DNA of 64,000 nt from Carnegiea gigantea (GCA_029747015.1 JAKOGI010001353.1:62001-126000); one strand, 5' to 3'. Counted from the first letter of the stretch, positions 49,444 to 60,720 are shown. Translations and numbers: made by a program. Notes: generated from the sequence alone by a model not told the origin.

Positions 49444-51178
49444 ATGGATTCTACTCTTGATTTCACTCCTCATCTTGAGTCTTCCTCTTGGGTGTCTACT
49501 TATGAACCCCTTCCCCCTTTAGCTAGTTCTCCTATGCCACCTTCTGTTGTGTCCCCACCTAGACTTGAGTTAAAACCTCTTCCTGATTCACTCAAGTATG
49601 TGTTTGTAGGCCCCAAAGTGACCCTACCTGTTATTATATCTTCTCTTTTATCTTGTGATCAAGAGGAAGAGTTGATTCGTGTCTTATCTGATCATAAGTG
49701 TGCTATTGGGTGGTTAGTGGCTGATTTGAAAGGGATTAGTCCTACAATTTGTATGCATAGGATTCATTTAGAGGACAATGCTAAACCTATTAGGCAAATA
49801 CAACACAGACTAAACCCTCACATGAAAGAAGTTATTTAGAAAGAAGTAGTAAAGCTTTTAGATGCAGGCATTATGTACCCTATTTCTGATAGTCAATGGG
49901 TCAGTCCAGTTCAAGTAGTCCCTAAGAAATCTGGCATAAATGTGGTTAAGAATAATGAAGGTGAATTGATTCCCACTAGACAAACCACAGGGTGGAGAGC
50001 ATGTATTGATTACAGAAAGCTGAATTCTATAACTAGAAAGGACCATTTTTCCCTCCCATTCATTGATCAAATTTTGAAAAAATTAGCTGGACAGAGTTTT
50101 TATTGCTTTTTAGATGGTTATTCTGGTTACAACCAAATACTGTCTATCCTGAGGACCAAGAGAAAATGATATTTGCATGCCCATCAGGTACCTTTGCCTA
50201 TCGGAGGATGCCTATTGGGTTGTGCAATGCACCTTCCACATTCCAGAGATGCATGATGGCCATATTTACTGATTATATTGATAATTTTCTTGAGGTGTTT
50301 ATGGATGATTTCTCTGTTTTTGGTTCTTCCTTTGGTGTGTGCCTTGCTAATCTATCCATGTGCTAAAAAGATGTGAAGAAGTGAATCTTGTTTTGAGTTA
50401 GGAAAAAAGTCACTTCATGGTCCAACAAGGGATTGTGTTGGGTCACAAAGTGTCTAGAAAAGGGATTGAGGTTGATAAAGCTAAGGTTGATTTGATTTCT
50501 AATCTACTTGTGCCTTCTTCTGTGAGGCAAGTCAGATCTTTTCTTGGCCATGCTGGTTTCTATAGGAGGTTTATTAAGGATTTTAGTAAAGTTGCTCGCC
50601 CACTTACTAATCTCCTCACTAAAGATGCTCCTTTTGTGATTGATGAGTCTTATGTGAAAGCTTTTGAGAAGCTTCGATCTTCATTGGTGTCAGCCCCTAT
50701 TGTGCAACCCCCTGATTTTTCTTTGCCATTTAAGATTATGTGTGATGCTTCTGATTTTGTTATTGGGGCTGTTTTGGGTCAAAGGGTGAATAGAATGCCT
50801 TATGTCATTTACTATGCTAGTAGAACTCTTACTGATGCTCAAAAGAATTATTCAACTACTGAGAAAGTGTTGCTAGCTGTTGTATTTGCACTTGATAAAT
50901 TCCGTCCATACCTTTTGTGTTCAAAAGTGATTGTGTTTACTAATCATGCTGCATTAAGACACTTGTTAGCTAAGAATGACACTAAACCAAGACTCATTAG
51001 ATGGATTTTGTTGCTCTTAGAGTTTGATATTGAAATAAAAGATAGGAAAAGTTCTGAAAATTCTGTTGCAGACCACTTGTCTAGAATTCTTACTAAGTTT
51101 ACTGATGACTTAGTTGGATTTTCTGACCACTTTCCTGATGAGCAACTATTTGCTGTGTCACATGCTCCTCTCCCTTAG
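49444..51178 (+). pseudogene. Athila reverse transcriptase and RNase H
   Basis: RT begins near LLSCDQEEELIRVLSDHK and continues through IHLEDNAKPIRQIQHRLNP, stop, KEVVKLLDAGIMYPISDS, DYRKLNSITRKDHFSLPFID and FYCFLDGYSGYNQ. A frameshift near 50140 leads to MIFACPSGTFAYRRMPIGLC and FMDDFSVFG (catalytic residues at about 50298). Another shift and stops near 50366-50400 precede [19 protein letters not shown]. RNase H is readable as [35 protein letters not shown] and [12 protein letters not shown]. Tether and RNase H are in one clean frame to SVADHLSRI. Confidence 0.93.
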
Positions 51179-51189
51179 TTTGCTCACAT

Positions 51190-52480
51190 TGTGAACTACC
51201 TTGCCATTGGGAAGATTCCTTCTCACTGGTCCAAATAAGAGAAAGATAGGTTCTTCTCACAGGTAAGATATTACTATTGGAAAGATCCTTATCTTTTCAA
51301 ACATTGCCCTGACCAAGTGGTACATAGATGTACCCCCGAGAGTGAAATTCATAGTATTCTCACCTTTTATCACTCTTATGCTTGTGGTGGTCACTTTGAA
51401 GTTGTAGGATAGCTGCTAAAGTCCTACAAAGTAGGTTATTCTGGCCCACTTGTTTAGAGATGCTCACCGATTCTGTCTTGCTTGTGAGCGTTGTCAACGT
51501 ACGGGTGCCCTATCCCGTCGTTACATGATGCCCCTTTCCCTATTCTGATTGTTGAAATATTTGATGTGTGGGGCATTGATTTCATAGGTCCCTTTCCCTT
51601 ATCTTTTGGCTTTGTATACATATTAATTAGTTGCTATTGATTATGTGTCAAAATGGGTGGAAGCTTAGGCTATTAGGACCAATGACCACAAGGTTGTGGT
51701 TAAGTTTGTGAAAGAGTGTATTTTCTGTCGATATGGTACCCCTAGAACTCTTATTAGTGATGGAGGTAGCCATTTTTATCATCGATCTTTTGAGGCTTTG
51801 CTTAGAAAGTATTACGTGACTCATAAAGTAGCTACTCCTTATCATCCTCAGACTAGTGGTTAAGTTGAGGTGTCTAATCGTGATATCAAGTCTATACTTA
51901 AGAAAACGGTTCGACCCGATAGGAAAGACTAGTCTTTGAGATTGCATGATGCTCTTTGGGCCTGTCGTACTGCTTTTAAGACTCTGATTGGGATGTCTCC
52001 TTACCGGCTTCCTTTGGTAAGACTTGTCATTTGCCAGTTGAATTAGAACACCGTGCTTTTTGGGCTATTAAAGATTTTAATTTTGATATGAAATAAGCAG
52101 GTTCTAACCATAGGCTTCAATTGAATGAATTAGATGAATTGCGTAATGAAACCTATGAGAATGCTAAGATTTATAGAGCCAAAACCAAAGCTTTTCATAA
52201 TAAAATGATTTCTCGTAAATGTTTTGAACCTAATTAGAAGGTTTGGCTTTTTAACTCTAAGCTAAGCTATTTTCTGGCAAGTTGAGATCTAGATAGGATG
52301 GTCCTTTTGTTGTCCAACAATTGTTTCCCTCTGGGGCAGTTCAAATTATGGATCCTCACGATGGTAGAGTTCTTATGGTAAATGGTCAACGTTTGATACC
52401 TGTTATGACTCATGATATTAACCTTGGTTTGATTGAATCCATCAATCTAGTAGACCCTATCTACTATGATTAGTGGGTGG
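51190..52480 (+). pseudogene. Athila integrase
   Basis: The zinc region is CTPESEIHSILTFYHSYACGGHF then [12 protein letters not shown] (HHCC ligands visible across two frames). The core has GIDFIGPFP (first D, about 51576), LISDGGSHF (second D, about 51758) and TSG-stop-VEVSNRDIKS (E, about 51868). C-terminal words are [20 protein letters not shown] and MVNGQRLIPV-like sequence. At least ten stops are present. Most sit where Q or W is expected, which implies C-to-T or G-to-A changes. Confidence 0.85.
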
Positions 52481-52489
52481 GACCTTGTC

Positions 52490-53633
52490 TGGCTGAAGAC
52501 ACAAAACTTAGCGCTTGTTGAGAGGCAACCCAATCTTTTTAGGAAAGTTTGAGTCTTTTATTTTCTTTTCTTTTCTTTTCTTTTTGGTGTGCTTGTGGTC
52601 TTGGGTGTGATTCTTCACTTGGTTTTTAGCTTTTGTGGTTGGTGGTGGTTGTGAAGGTACTTTACGAGTTTGACTTATTGGGCTTATATGGATATAATTT
52701 CCTCGTGCTGTCAGGTTGTGTTGCTCTTTTCTCCGTTTCCCTCTTTCTTATTGTTTTCTACATTAAGGGCAATGTAAGGTTCAGGTGTGGGGGGAAGTTA
52801 AATTGAAAATTTTGAGGAAATTTAAACTTGAAAATCTTTGGGTGAATTTGATTTTGGAAAGAGCTTGAGTGCTATGATTATGCATGTTCTACTCTTATTA
52901 TGTGGATTTGATTCATGTGATCCATACTCATTAGAGATTATTTCTAGCTTTGACTAGTTGAAGGCCAAGATTTTTGCTGTGTCAATGTCACTATGTTGCC
53001 GATTTTGAGTTTGAGATGTAACCCCATTTTCAATGTCACCTTGAGTATTTGATAAGCATTGAGTTCTCCTTTGACTTTTCATTCAATAATTAAAATAAAT
53101 TGAATTACTCAAGTTCTGATTCCGGTACTAATGTTCAGATTCTATCTTTATCCATATCTTTAATTGCCTGAATATGTACTAAGTGTTTCTTTGAGTGTCA
53201 TCTATACTCATATCTTTATCCACTCAAGAAAGCACATGGAATCAAGTAGCTTTTGACAAATTCAAGGTCTCAAAAAAATTTAGAAATTAAAAAAAAGGGG
53301 TTTATAAGGTGACTTGGCATTGGGGATTTGATTTTAAATATGCTCTTGTGATTTTTGTTATGTGGGGTGAAGTTTTGCACTTACGGTTTACTACATGGTG
53401 TCATTATGTGCTTAATTTGCTTGAATTTTGGCCTATGGACTTAGTTGGAATTAGAAGTGTTTGATAATGAGTTGTGGGTTGGCAGTGAATTGAAATATGT
53501 GATGTGAAGTGGGCATTCATAGTTGGATCACTTGATTTTCTTCCTTGATCTTATTCTACTTGATGGATTAAGTGAACTTATGCATTATGGTTGTTCTTTG
53601 CTCGAGGACTAGCAAAGTTTGGTGTAGGGGAGT
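52490..53633 (+). other. Athila 3' region: no env, two purine motifs, pre-LTR hairpin
   Basis: After GAGGCAACCCAAT there is no open frame of note. GGGCAATGTAAGGTTCAGG then TGTGGGGGG (52768-52793) is an internal polypurine-like motif. The end carries the hairpin TTTGCTCGAGGACTAGCAAA (53597-53616) and then GGTGTAGGGGAGT as the polypurine tract directly before the LTR. Both motifs recur in the gag-only elements. Confidence 0.75.
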
Positions 53634-55351
53634 TGATAACTCATATTTTATATATAATTTTCTCCTTCATTTTACCTACTTTTAAGTCTTTGAAATGTAT
53701 CTTTAATGATAAATAATGCATAGTTTGTATAATTTTCAGGTGAAAGATAAATGTGAAAGATGATAAAAGGATTCAACCCAGCAAAAAGAGAATAAAATCA
53801 GTCCAGCCCGAATTGGGCTTGCTCTTGTTAGTGTGTTGCAGCCCAAGCCGATCCAACCGGAGCTTCAGCCCAAGCACCTAGCTCTTCCCCCCTTCTCTTC
53901 TCCATTCAAGCCACGGTTGGACCTTGCCTGTGGCCCAAACCCTAGTCCAACCACCTTGCTCTCTCACTCACTCCCTCTTCTCCCACAGCCCATGTGGGCC
54001 TCGTGAACCGCGGCCCAGCTCTGCCACCTAGAACCCAGCTTCTCTCTCTTCTCCTTTTCTTCTTCCACCTAGGCCTGGCCCAGCGCTTCTCTTATCTCCC
54101 TTTCACACTTCTTCTTTTCTTTTCCCTCACATCTCGGTTGGGCTTGTCTCTCAGCCCAGTAGCCAACTCACATCAGTCTACTACTTTTCTTATTTCCCAC
54201 ATGGCCAATTGTTAACCTAGTCAAAGCTAATTAAACTTGATTAATTTTAACTTAAGACTAGCCCTTTTTTCATGCAATGTAACAGCCAAATTAATTGAGA
54301 ATTAATTATTTTCATTCATTTTTGGCACCAAGAGAGGGGGAATTTTCACTATAAAAAGGGGTCATGGGTTAGATTCATTAGACATTCATACACTCATCCA
54401 TTCATTCAAGCATTCTACCATCCATCTTCTATTTTTCTTTAGAGAGTTGAGAGTATTTTGTAAGACAAAATCATTTGGGTTAAGGGGTTTGGAAGAAAAT
54501 AAGCTTTGTTGGCTATTTTTCTCTTCTCTTCTTATCTCATTTGTGAGTCAAATTTGAGAGTGTGTACTTCATTAGTTTGTAATTGAGTACAAAAATTTGG
54601 ACATAGGTAGTGAAATATACCAATTATCATGGTATTTTCACTAACTATGGTTGGCTAAACTACTCATTTCTAGGATTAGGATGGATCCCTGATAATAATA
54701 TTATTTTTACTAATTTTTTTTGGGGTAATTTTTGTCTCTTTGATTGCATAATTTTGAGTGTAAACTTGATCTTAACCTACTTATGCATCCTAATACTATT
54801 GTTTAATCATGTTGTTTACAATAGTTTAATTTGCTATCTCAAATGAATATTAAACCTTGTAGGCTAACATGACATTATGCAAATATGCTTAAAATTATAA
54901 TTGTTAAAATTAAATAATTTATGCTAGAAATTAGATGAGTTACATCTAAAAAGAATAATTCATACTAAACCACTAGATAAATAATTTTATTTGAGAATTA
55001 TAATTCATCTTTTCAATTCATGACTTAATGCTTGTAGCTTAAGTTGCACAAGAGACAAATCAAATCCCCATTTGAATTGGCAATTCAATATTTGCATCAA
55101 ATGTGAAATCCGAAATCCTAAAATATTCTCTCATCTGAATTCTCTCTACTTGACACTTTTACTCTTCTTTTTGCTTCTTTAATTATATCGATAACTCCTT
55201 ATTCAACTTATTCTTTATAGTTGGAAGAGTTGAAATTAAAAATCAATATTGTTCCTCATGGGATCGACTCCCCTATACTCGCTTATCTACAATTAACCTT
55301 GTGCACTTGCAAGTAAAAAGGGTTTTAAAACAAAATATAAAATCCACAACA
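53634..55351 (+). repeat. 3' LTR of the Athila element (1718 bp)
   Basis: Begins TGATAACTCATATTTTATAT, ends AAATCCACAACA, and is followed by TSD ATCAC. It is closely similar to the 5' LTR outside the solo-LTR insertion, so this insertion is younger than the copia elements. Confidence 0.93.
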
Positions 55352-55356
55352 ATCAC

Positions 55357-56095
55357 TCATGAAGTATCCTCTAGAAGACATGCACGTTCGTTTGGTGTAG
55401 AACTGCGAAGAAGTAAAAGAATGAGGAAAGAAGCTAATTTTGGTCCAGATTTTATTACCGCATTTCTAGTTAAATATGGCATACTAAATGAGGATTTGAA
55501 GAAGATCCCAAAACATATAAAAAAGCCATGAAACCTATTGATGCTATTTTTTGGAAAGAAGCTATTGACAGTGAGTTGATTCTATATTAAGTAATCGTAC
55601 ATGGGCACTAACTGATCTTCCCTGAGGTTATAAACCTTTAGGGAGTAAATGGGTTTTAAGAAAAAGCTTAACGCTGATGGATCCATTGACAAATATAAAG
55701 CTCGCTTGGTGGTTAAAGGATTTAAATAAAGAAAAAACAATTGATTACTTTGATACGTATGCTCCCGTGTCTAAAATGGCCTCCATTACAGTATTGATTG
55801 CAATTGCTTCTATTCATGGCTTAATTGTCCATCAAATGGATATGAAAATTACATTTCTAAATGGGAATCTAGATGTAGAAATTTATATGGAACAACCTGA
55901 GGGATTTGTGGCATTGGGACAAGAGGGCAAGGTGTGTAAATAATAAAATTCTTGTATAGATTAAAACAGACCCCTAAACAGTGGTATGAAAAATTTGATA
56001 CCATAATTACAGCATATGGGTTTAAGGCAAATGAAGGTGATACTTGCATATATTCTAAGCATGTTTCTAATGGTTGTGTTATTATACGCTCATAT
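55357..56095 (+). pseudogene. copia integrase-RT linker and RT N-terminal half, copy 2
   Basis: Resumes exactly where 41665 stopped, with VSSRRHARS, RSKRMRKEANFGPDFITAFL, then GSKWVLRKSLTLMDPLTNIK-type RT entry in shifted frames. IDYFDTYAPVSKMAS, VHQMDMKITFLNG, EIYMEQPEGF and TPKQWYEKFDTIIT follow. It ends GCVIIRS at the CACTA insertion, a few codons before the catalytic YVDD of copy 1. Confidence 0.9.
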
Positions 56096-56189
56096 CACTA
56101 CCAGAAAGCGGCCCAAATTTCGACCCTTACATACCGACCTTTATCGTTTGTGCCGATACTAATTGAGAAATCTTGACACTTTTCATGGT

Positions 56190-57613
56190 TGTTATAAATT
56201 TTCCGCAAGCGTACGATTTAACTGTTGTAGTACTTACAGGTGTCGTCCTCAAGGATGGTTGTGAAACTAGGTTACTAGCTTGATTACATTAGCAACTAAG
56301 GTGACCTAACACAAACAAAAGATTGCATACTAAAATTTAAAGCACTTCAGTTATAACAGAGAACAGAATGTAAGGCAAGACATTCAAAATCAGAACAGGC
56401 ACGACAAGGAATCCAAAATCACTAATGTCCCTGCTCATTAGCTTAACCATGAATAAGCCCAAGCAACCAAAAGCTAGCAAAACTAAACCGACCAAAGTTG
56501 AATACGACCAGAATGGGGAAAAAGTCAAGAGACTGCCACTTCACCAAATAGAATTCCCAGTGTCCTTACTCGAACCAAAAATTAAAAACAGGGGAGGGGA
56601 ATTTCGCATCCTAGGCCAAATAAATTCAACCCAGATTTCTAGAATTTAGAGTAAATAGAATTTCCAGCAACTAAAATTTCTAGCCAAGCTTAACAGTTTG
56701 CACGCCACAAGGGATTTTGGACAACCCAAAAATCATCGAACAATCCAAACATACACGCATAGAGGAGTCGAAACAGGGGAAAGGGGAAACCCAAAATCAA
56801 TCCAAAAGTGCTGAAATCAACGCTGAAAATCATGAATGTCAACTCCAAAATGACAAAATCGAAGCCAAAGTACATGAATTTGAAGGCTAGGAACAAATCT
56901 GAAAGTCGTCATTCAAGCCAAAAGGCCCGAAAAATAGCCCTAATTTCCAAAAATGAACTCGAACATCATGCTAAATTTACTCAAGGCTGAAACGAAAACT
57001 AACTAAACCTTAAGAAAAACCTAATTGATACCTCCCTTATGGCCGGGCAACTCTCCATTTGTAGCCCTCGTGACCGCCTTCTGCCCTCCTCCATTCACTA
57101 CTTCCTTTGTTCCCCTTGTAACCAATGCATTAAAGATGAAATCGATGATGGACTGGTAACCGTTGCAAGGAGGGAGATGAAGAAGCAATGGTGTGAGAGG
57201 GAGGGATTCATTTCGGGTGACTAGGTTAGAAGAAGAAGAAGGAACAAAAAAAAGGGGGGGGGGCTCGGGGTATCTGGGACCAAGAGCAAAAGAGGGAGGA
57301 GAAAGAAAGAAATGGGAGGGGGGAAGGCATGGCCGGGTCACGTGCGGCGCACGTGACTGGGCCCTTTTTTTTATTTTTGTCTTCTTTTTTTTTTGGGGTT
57401 TGTTCTTGTTATTGTTGCTTGGTTCGGGTTTGAATCAACTTGGCCCAGTTCTTCAATTTTCAGCCTTCCTTCATCTTTTTCGCGTCTTTTTCCCAAATTA
57501 TTCAATACCTACAAAACAAAATAAAAGCAAATAAAAACCTAAAAATAACAATTATTTTGAGCATAAATTAGGTAGAAGGGTACTGTAGAAATAGCACATT
57601 TTTAGCGTCAACA
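56190..57613 (-). repeat. 3' LTR of element 5
   Basis: Pairs with 61289-62776. It lacks about 60 bp present in its partner at about 61466-61526. The missing segment is bounded by the direct repeat AACAGAA, consistent with slippage or illegitimate recombination. Confidence 0.93.
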
Positions 57614-58981
57614 AATACCCCCACATTAAAGTTTTGCTCGTCCTTGAGTAAAATGAAACGAAAAAGCCTAGAAAAACAGAAGAAAATCCTAAGTTACTTT
57701 CGTAGGAATTACGGTTGCACTTAGCATGTGCAACAAGCTTTTTAAACCCCTAGGTCACCTCTAGTGGACGAGTGAGGTCTCATGAGGGTTTATAGAAGAT
57801 ATACCCACAAAATGTATAAAAGAAAACATAAAAAGAAACTCGAAAATCTTTTTTTTTAAAAAAAAATAACATGTACAAAATCGGGAAAAGATATGTACAC
57901 ATTCTAATCAACTAAATCACCCATGTAGCAAAGATATTGGCATGCATATAAACAAAATGTACTCAGCAAGGCTCTCTACCCATGAATGACATTGACGCCC
58001 TAACGTTTCATCCCACTGTATATCGAGATTGGGAATCCATCCTATTGCTTGTGTGCATGTGTATCATCATCCTAGGGCTTAGGCTTGACCAGAATCACAC
58101 TTGACTGACACAAATTACATTATTGACTGACTTAATAATATAGGAAGTAAGTTTTTCCAGTAGCAGTATTGCCTCAATGGGTAACACTCAGTAGCGCATG
58201 TCTCAAAGGGTTCCTTATCATTCCAAATTTATTCCATTTCTTTTCCTTCATTTTTTTTTGGGGTTAGTTTCTCTGTTTCTTCTTTTTTTTCATTTTTTTG
58301 CATGCATTTTTTTCCTCTCTTTTTTGTCTTTTTTTTTTCAATAGAACATCAAAGTAATTGTGTCAAAAAAAACAAGTGGGAGAGCCGATAATGGAAAACT
58401 AAGGCCTTAAGACAATGAAGATAAAATGAATAGGAATTGGATCACACGGCGATAATGAACAAATGGGGTTAGAATCAGGGCTAAGAATGACACATCGAGG
58501 ATGGAGACCTAACATGCACATCATGCGTATATACAAGCTAAAAATCAAGTACAGGGGATTCAAGCTGATCAGAATAGTACAAAACTTCCCCAAAAATAAA
58601 ACAAAAATCTTTTTGGGACTTTTCAAAATTTTCAAAGTGTATTTATTTTTTTTGGGGGGGGGAATTTCGAAAAATGGGCACCTAACCCCCACACCTAAAC
58701 TCCACAATGTCCTCATTGTGGGAACTAAGGCGCTAAAAAGCAACACCAAAATCAAGACAAAACACAAATATAAACAAACTCACGGAACAAAACCAAAGAA
58801 AATCAAAGAAAATCAAAAACTCACAAAACAAAGTACAAAACAATCCTAGATATCCACAACTTACAAAGAGACACAAAACTTAATATAACCAAGCGTGATC
58901 ACAGCCAACACGACTCAACAAATCCCAAATTTCTCCTCAAGAATGATCACCCATCACAACCACAATTCTAAATATCTACAA
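57614..58981 (-). other. 3' untranslated part of element 5 with hairpin and purine motifs
   Basis: In element sense the polypurine tract TAATGTGGGGGTATT abuts the LTR, preceded by hairpin TTTTACTC-AAGGAC-GAGCAAAA (plus strand 57632-57653). The internal purine motif lies at 58684-58722. Between them is the family's conserved non-coding block (TAGGAATTACGG, CTAGTGGACGAG). No coding frame is supported. Confidence 0.75.
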
Positions 58982-60720
58982 CTAAGAAAAAGAAAAGAAA
59001 CGAAAAAAGAAGAGGGAAGAGAAGAGAATGGAACGATCATACCAGGTCAGGTACAGAATTACACCTAAGCTAAAGCCTCCTGATATAACTAGAGGCTCAT
59101 GGAGCGTCAGCCACTCCATCACAATGCATAAGCTGTTATTCAAATCAAAACCTATTAGTGCACGTAGCAGCTTATCATATAAACAAGACCAACTCTCAAG
59201 AAGATGGAAACAAGAAACAGCAACGAGGTGGAACAAGAAAGAGCACATCCACCATTGCAATTCAGCACAAGTAAGGACCTGTTTCAACTTGTCAAATCGG
59301 TGGGTCCAATTGGCAAAGAGGTAGACATACTCAAAAGTAGCCAGGAAGTGGGTCATCGGCCTAGAAATGTAATCATTATGAATGACCGGTCTAAGCAAAT
59401 CAGAGGGTCCTAAGTCCACAAGTCCTTTAAGGTCAATATGTGTATGAGTCTTGTCTAAATCAAAATTTTCAGGGGCAACATTCGCAGACTCAACAAAGTC
59501 AGACTTGCAAGATTCAAAGTGCAGGTCAGCTTGGATTGGGTTAAAAGAAAAAGATTCATATTCAACATGCAGATCCACTTCCAACCCCCCATGGACATTG
59601 AAAGTGAATGAGTCATATTCAATAGAGAATGACTCATGAGGTATTAGAGGGTCAAAAGAGAATGATTCATATTCAATACAAAAACCCTCATCAAAACTTG
59701 CAGTAATATCAAGCCCATATGAAAAAGATTCATATTCCATAGACAGAATATCATCAACAAAGTCCAAAATGATGGGTTCAATGTCCTTTTCACGTGACTC
59801 ATGTGAAATAGCATTTGAGTCATCTAAATCATGAAGCTCAACTACAGATGGGATGCTCATATCTAACTCACCAGTATGCTCAGATTCCTGACCCTCCTCA
59901 GACTCAGAAGATTCATCAAAAATAGTGAGCGGGTCGGCATAAACTAGGATGTTTTCAATGATATCCTTGTGGGAGTTAGTGTGGAGTGCACGGTCGGAAG
60001 ATAGAGACATAGGGAGATCATCCTTTTGTCCTAGACTAGGCAAAGACAGATCATCATTCAAGCTAGACCTAGAATGATAAGAAGGCTCAAAATTCTCATA
60101 AAGACTAACTTCAGGTTTAGAAGATTGTAAACTAGAGTCAGGCTGATTATAATTCTCTCTACTTTGGGTAACACCGTGAGAATATTCAGTAATTTGCACT
60201 TTTATGGTCTCTACCATTTTAGTAGTCAATTCATTAATTCTCTTCTCAACACTAGCACGTTGAGCATCAAAATAGTCACGACATGGATAAGAACAAACAT
60301 CATGAGCAGAATATTCATAATAATCGCACCAAATAAGAGGCACAGAAGCATAAGAGGAGTCATACGAATCTATAAAATGACCTCGAGAGCAAGGATTAGC
60401 ATAAAAAGCAGACTCAGCATGAGTTGGGTACTTTAAGTTCATTTTAGCTTGTTCAAACTCATAAGTATCCCAAGCTAACCTTTTAAAGAAATTCCAAACC
60501 TCATCTTGAGATCTAGACAACAATCCCAGCAAACCCCCTAAGCACATGGACTCAACAAGACCCCTAAATTCTGCATTTAGACCCAAAACAATGACCTCAC
60601 AAATTTTTCATTTCTCAAAAGGTTGATTCAACTTGGTATGGTAATCGTTAAGTCTAGACAAATAACGCCAGAAAGATTCATACTCATATTATGAGAATTT
60701 AAACACTGGCATTCTTGAAT
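58982..60720 (-). CDS. gag-like protein of the non-autonomous family (534 open codons, N-terminus broken)
   Basis: Open from 60586 to 58982. Upstream to about 60720 the same frame continues through MPVFKFS, stop, YEYESFWRYLSRLNDYHT and KLNQPFEK, stop, KICEVI, so the true start is lost. The N-terminal third resembles the C-terminal half of gypsy gag (GGLLGLLSRSQDEVWNFF then KRLAWDTYEFEQAKMN). Around residues 87-102 lies a decayed knuckle: the element 4 version is CCHC, and here two cysteines are tyrosine. Residues 170-280 are acidic. Residues 284-348 carry four EYESFSF-type repeats. The C-terminus has two hydrophobic stretches (about 446-460 and 505-534). The function beyond gag is unknown. 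Confidence 0.7.

Larger units (their letters stand above)
41671..55351 (+). mobile_element. Ty3/gypsy Athila-type retrotransposon, complete but dead, TSD ATCAC
   Basis: LTRs at 41671-46479 (about 1.72 kb once the nested solo LTR is removed) and 53634-55351 (1718 bp) start TGATAA(T/C)TCATA and end ATCCACA(C/A)CA. ATCAC flanks both sides (41666-41670, 55352-55356), and copia copy 1 shows the uninterrupted target. A tRNA-Asp type primer site, gag, protease, RT, RNase H and integrase follow in gypsy order. The FMDDFSVFG RT motif and the gag wording match the Athila group. The 1.1-kb region after integrase has no env-like frame. Confidence 0.95.
30460..56095 (+). repeat. Segmental duplication, copy 2 (expanded by nested insertions)
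   Basis: Matches copy 1 from ACTAGAGACATGTGGAG onward: one 1.46-kb unit (30471-31932), the flank (31933-33585) and the copia element (33586 onward). Large later insertions lie at 33909-38858 and 41671-55351 and from 56096. The left limit falls between internal sequence of element 3 and the middle of the SINE body. The simplest reading is a tandem duplication whose unit ends at 30459. Confidence 0.85.
33586..56095 (+). mobile_element. Ty1/copia retrotransposon, copy 2, split by three later insertions
   Basis: The 5' LTR starts TGTTAGC at 33586 after target site AGTTT. It is split by element 4 and resumes at 38859-39202. Gag, knuckle, protease and integrase run from 39233 to 41665. The Athila element interrupts it at 41671, and it resumes at 55357 with the integrase-RT junction. 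The RT ends at 56095 where the CACTA end begins. The 3' half is not in the window. Some residues lost in copy 1 are intact here (knuckle cysteine, DTGA, integrase HND and AERKN). Confidence 0.93.

Noticed and set aside
52490..53633. Possible env-like gene after the Athila integrase
   Set aside because: No open frame of useful length, signal peptide or membrane segment pattern was found.
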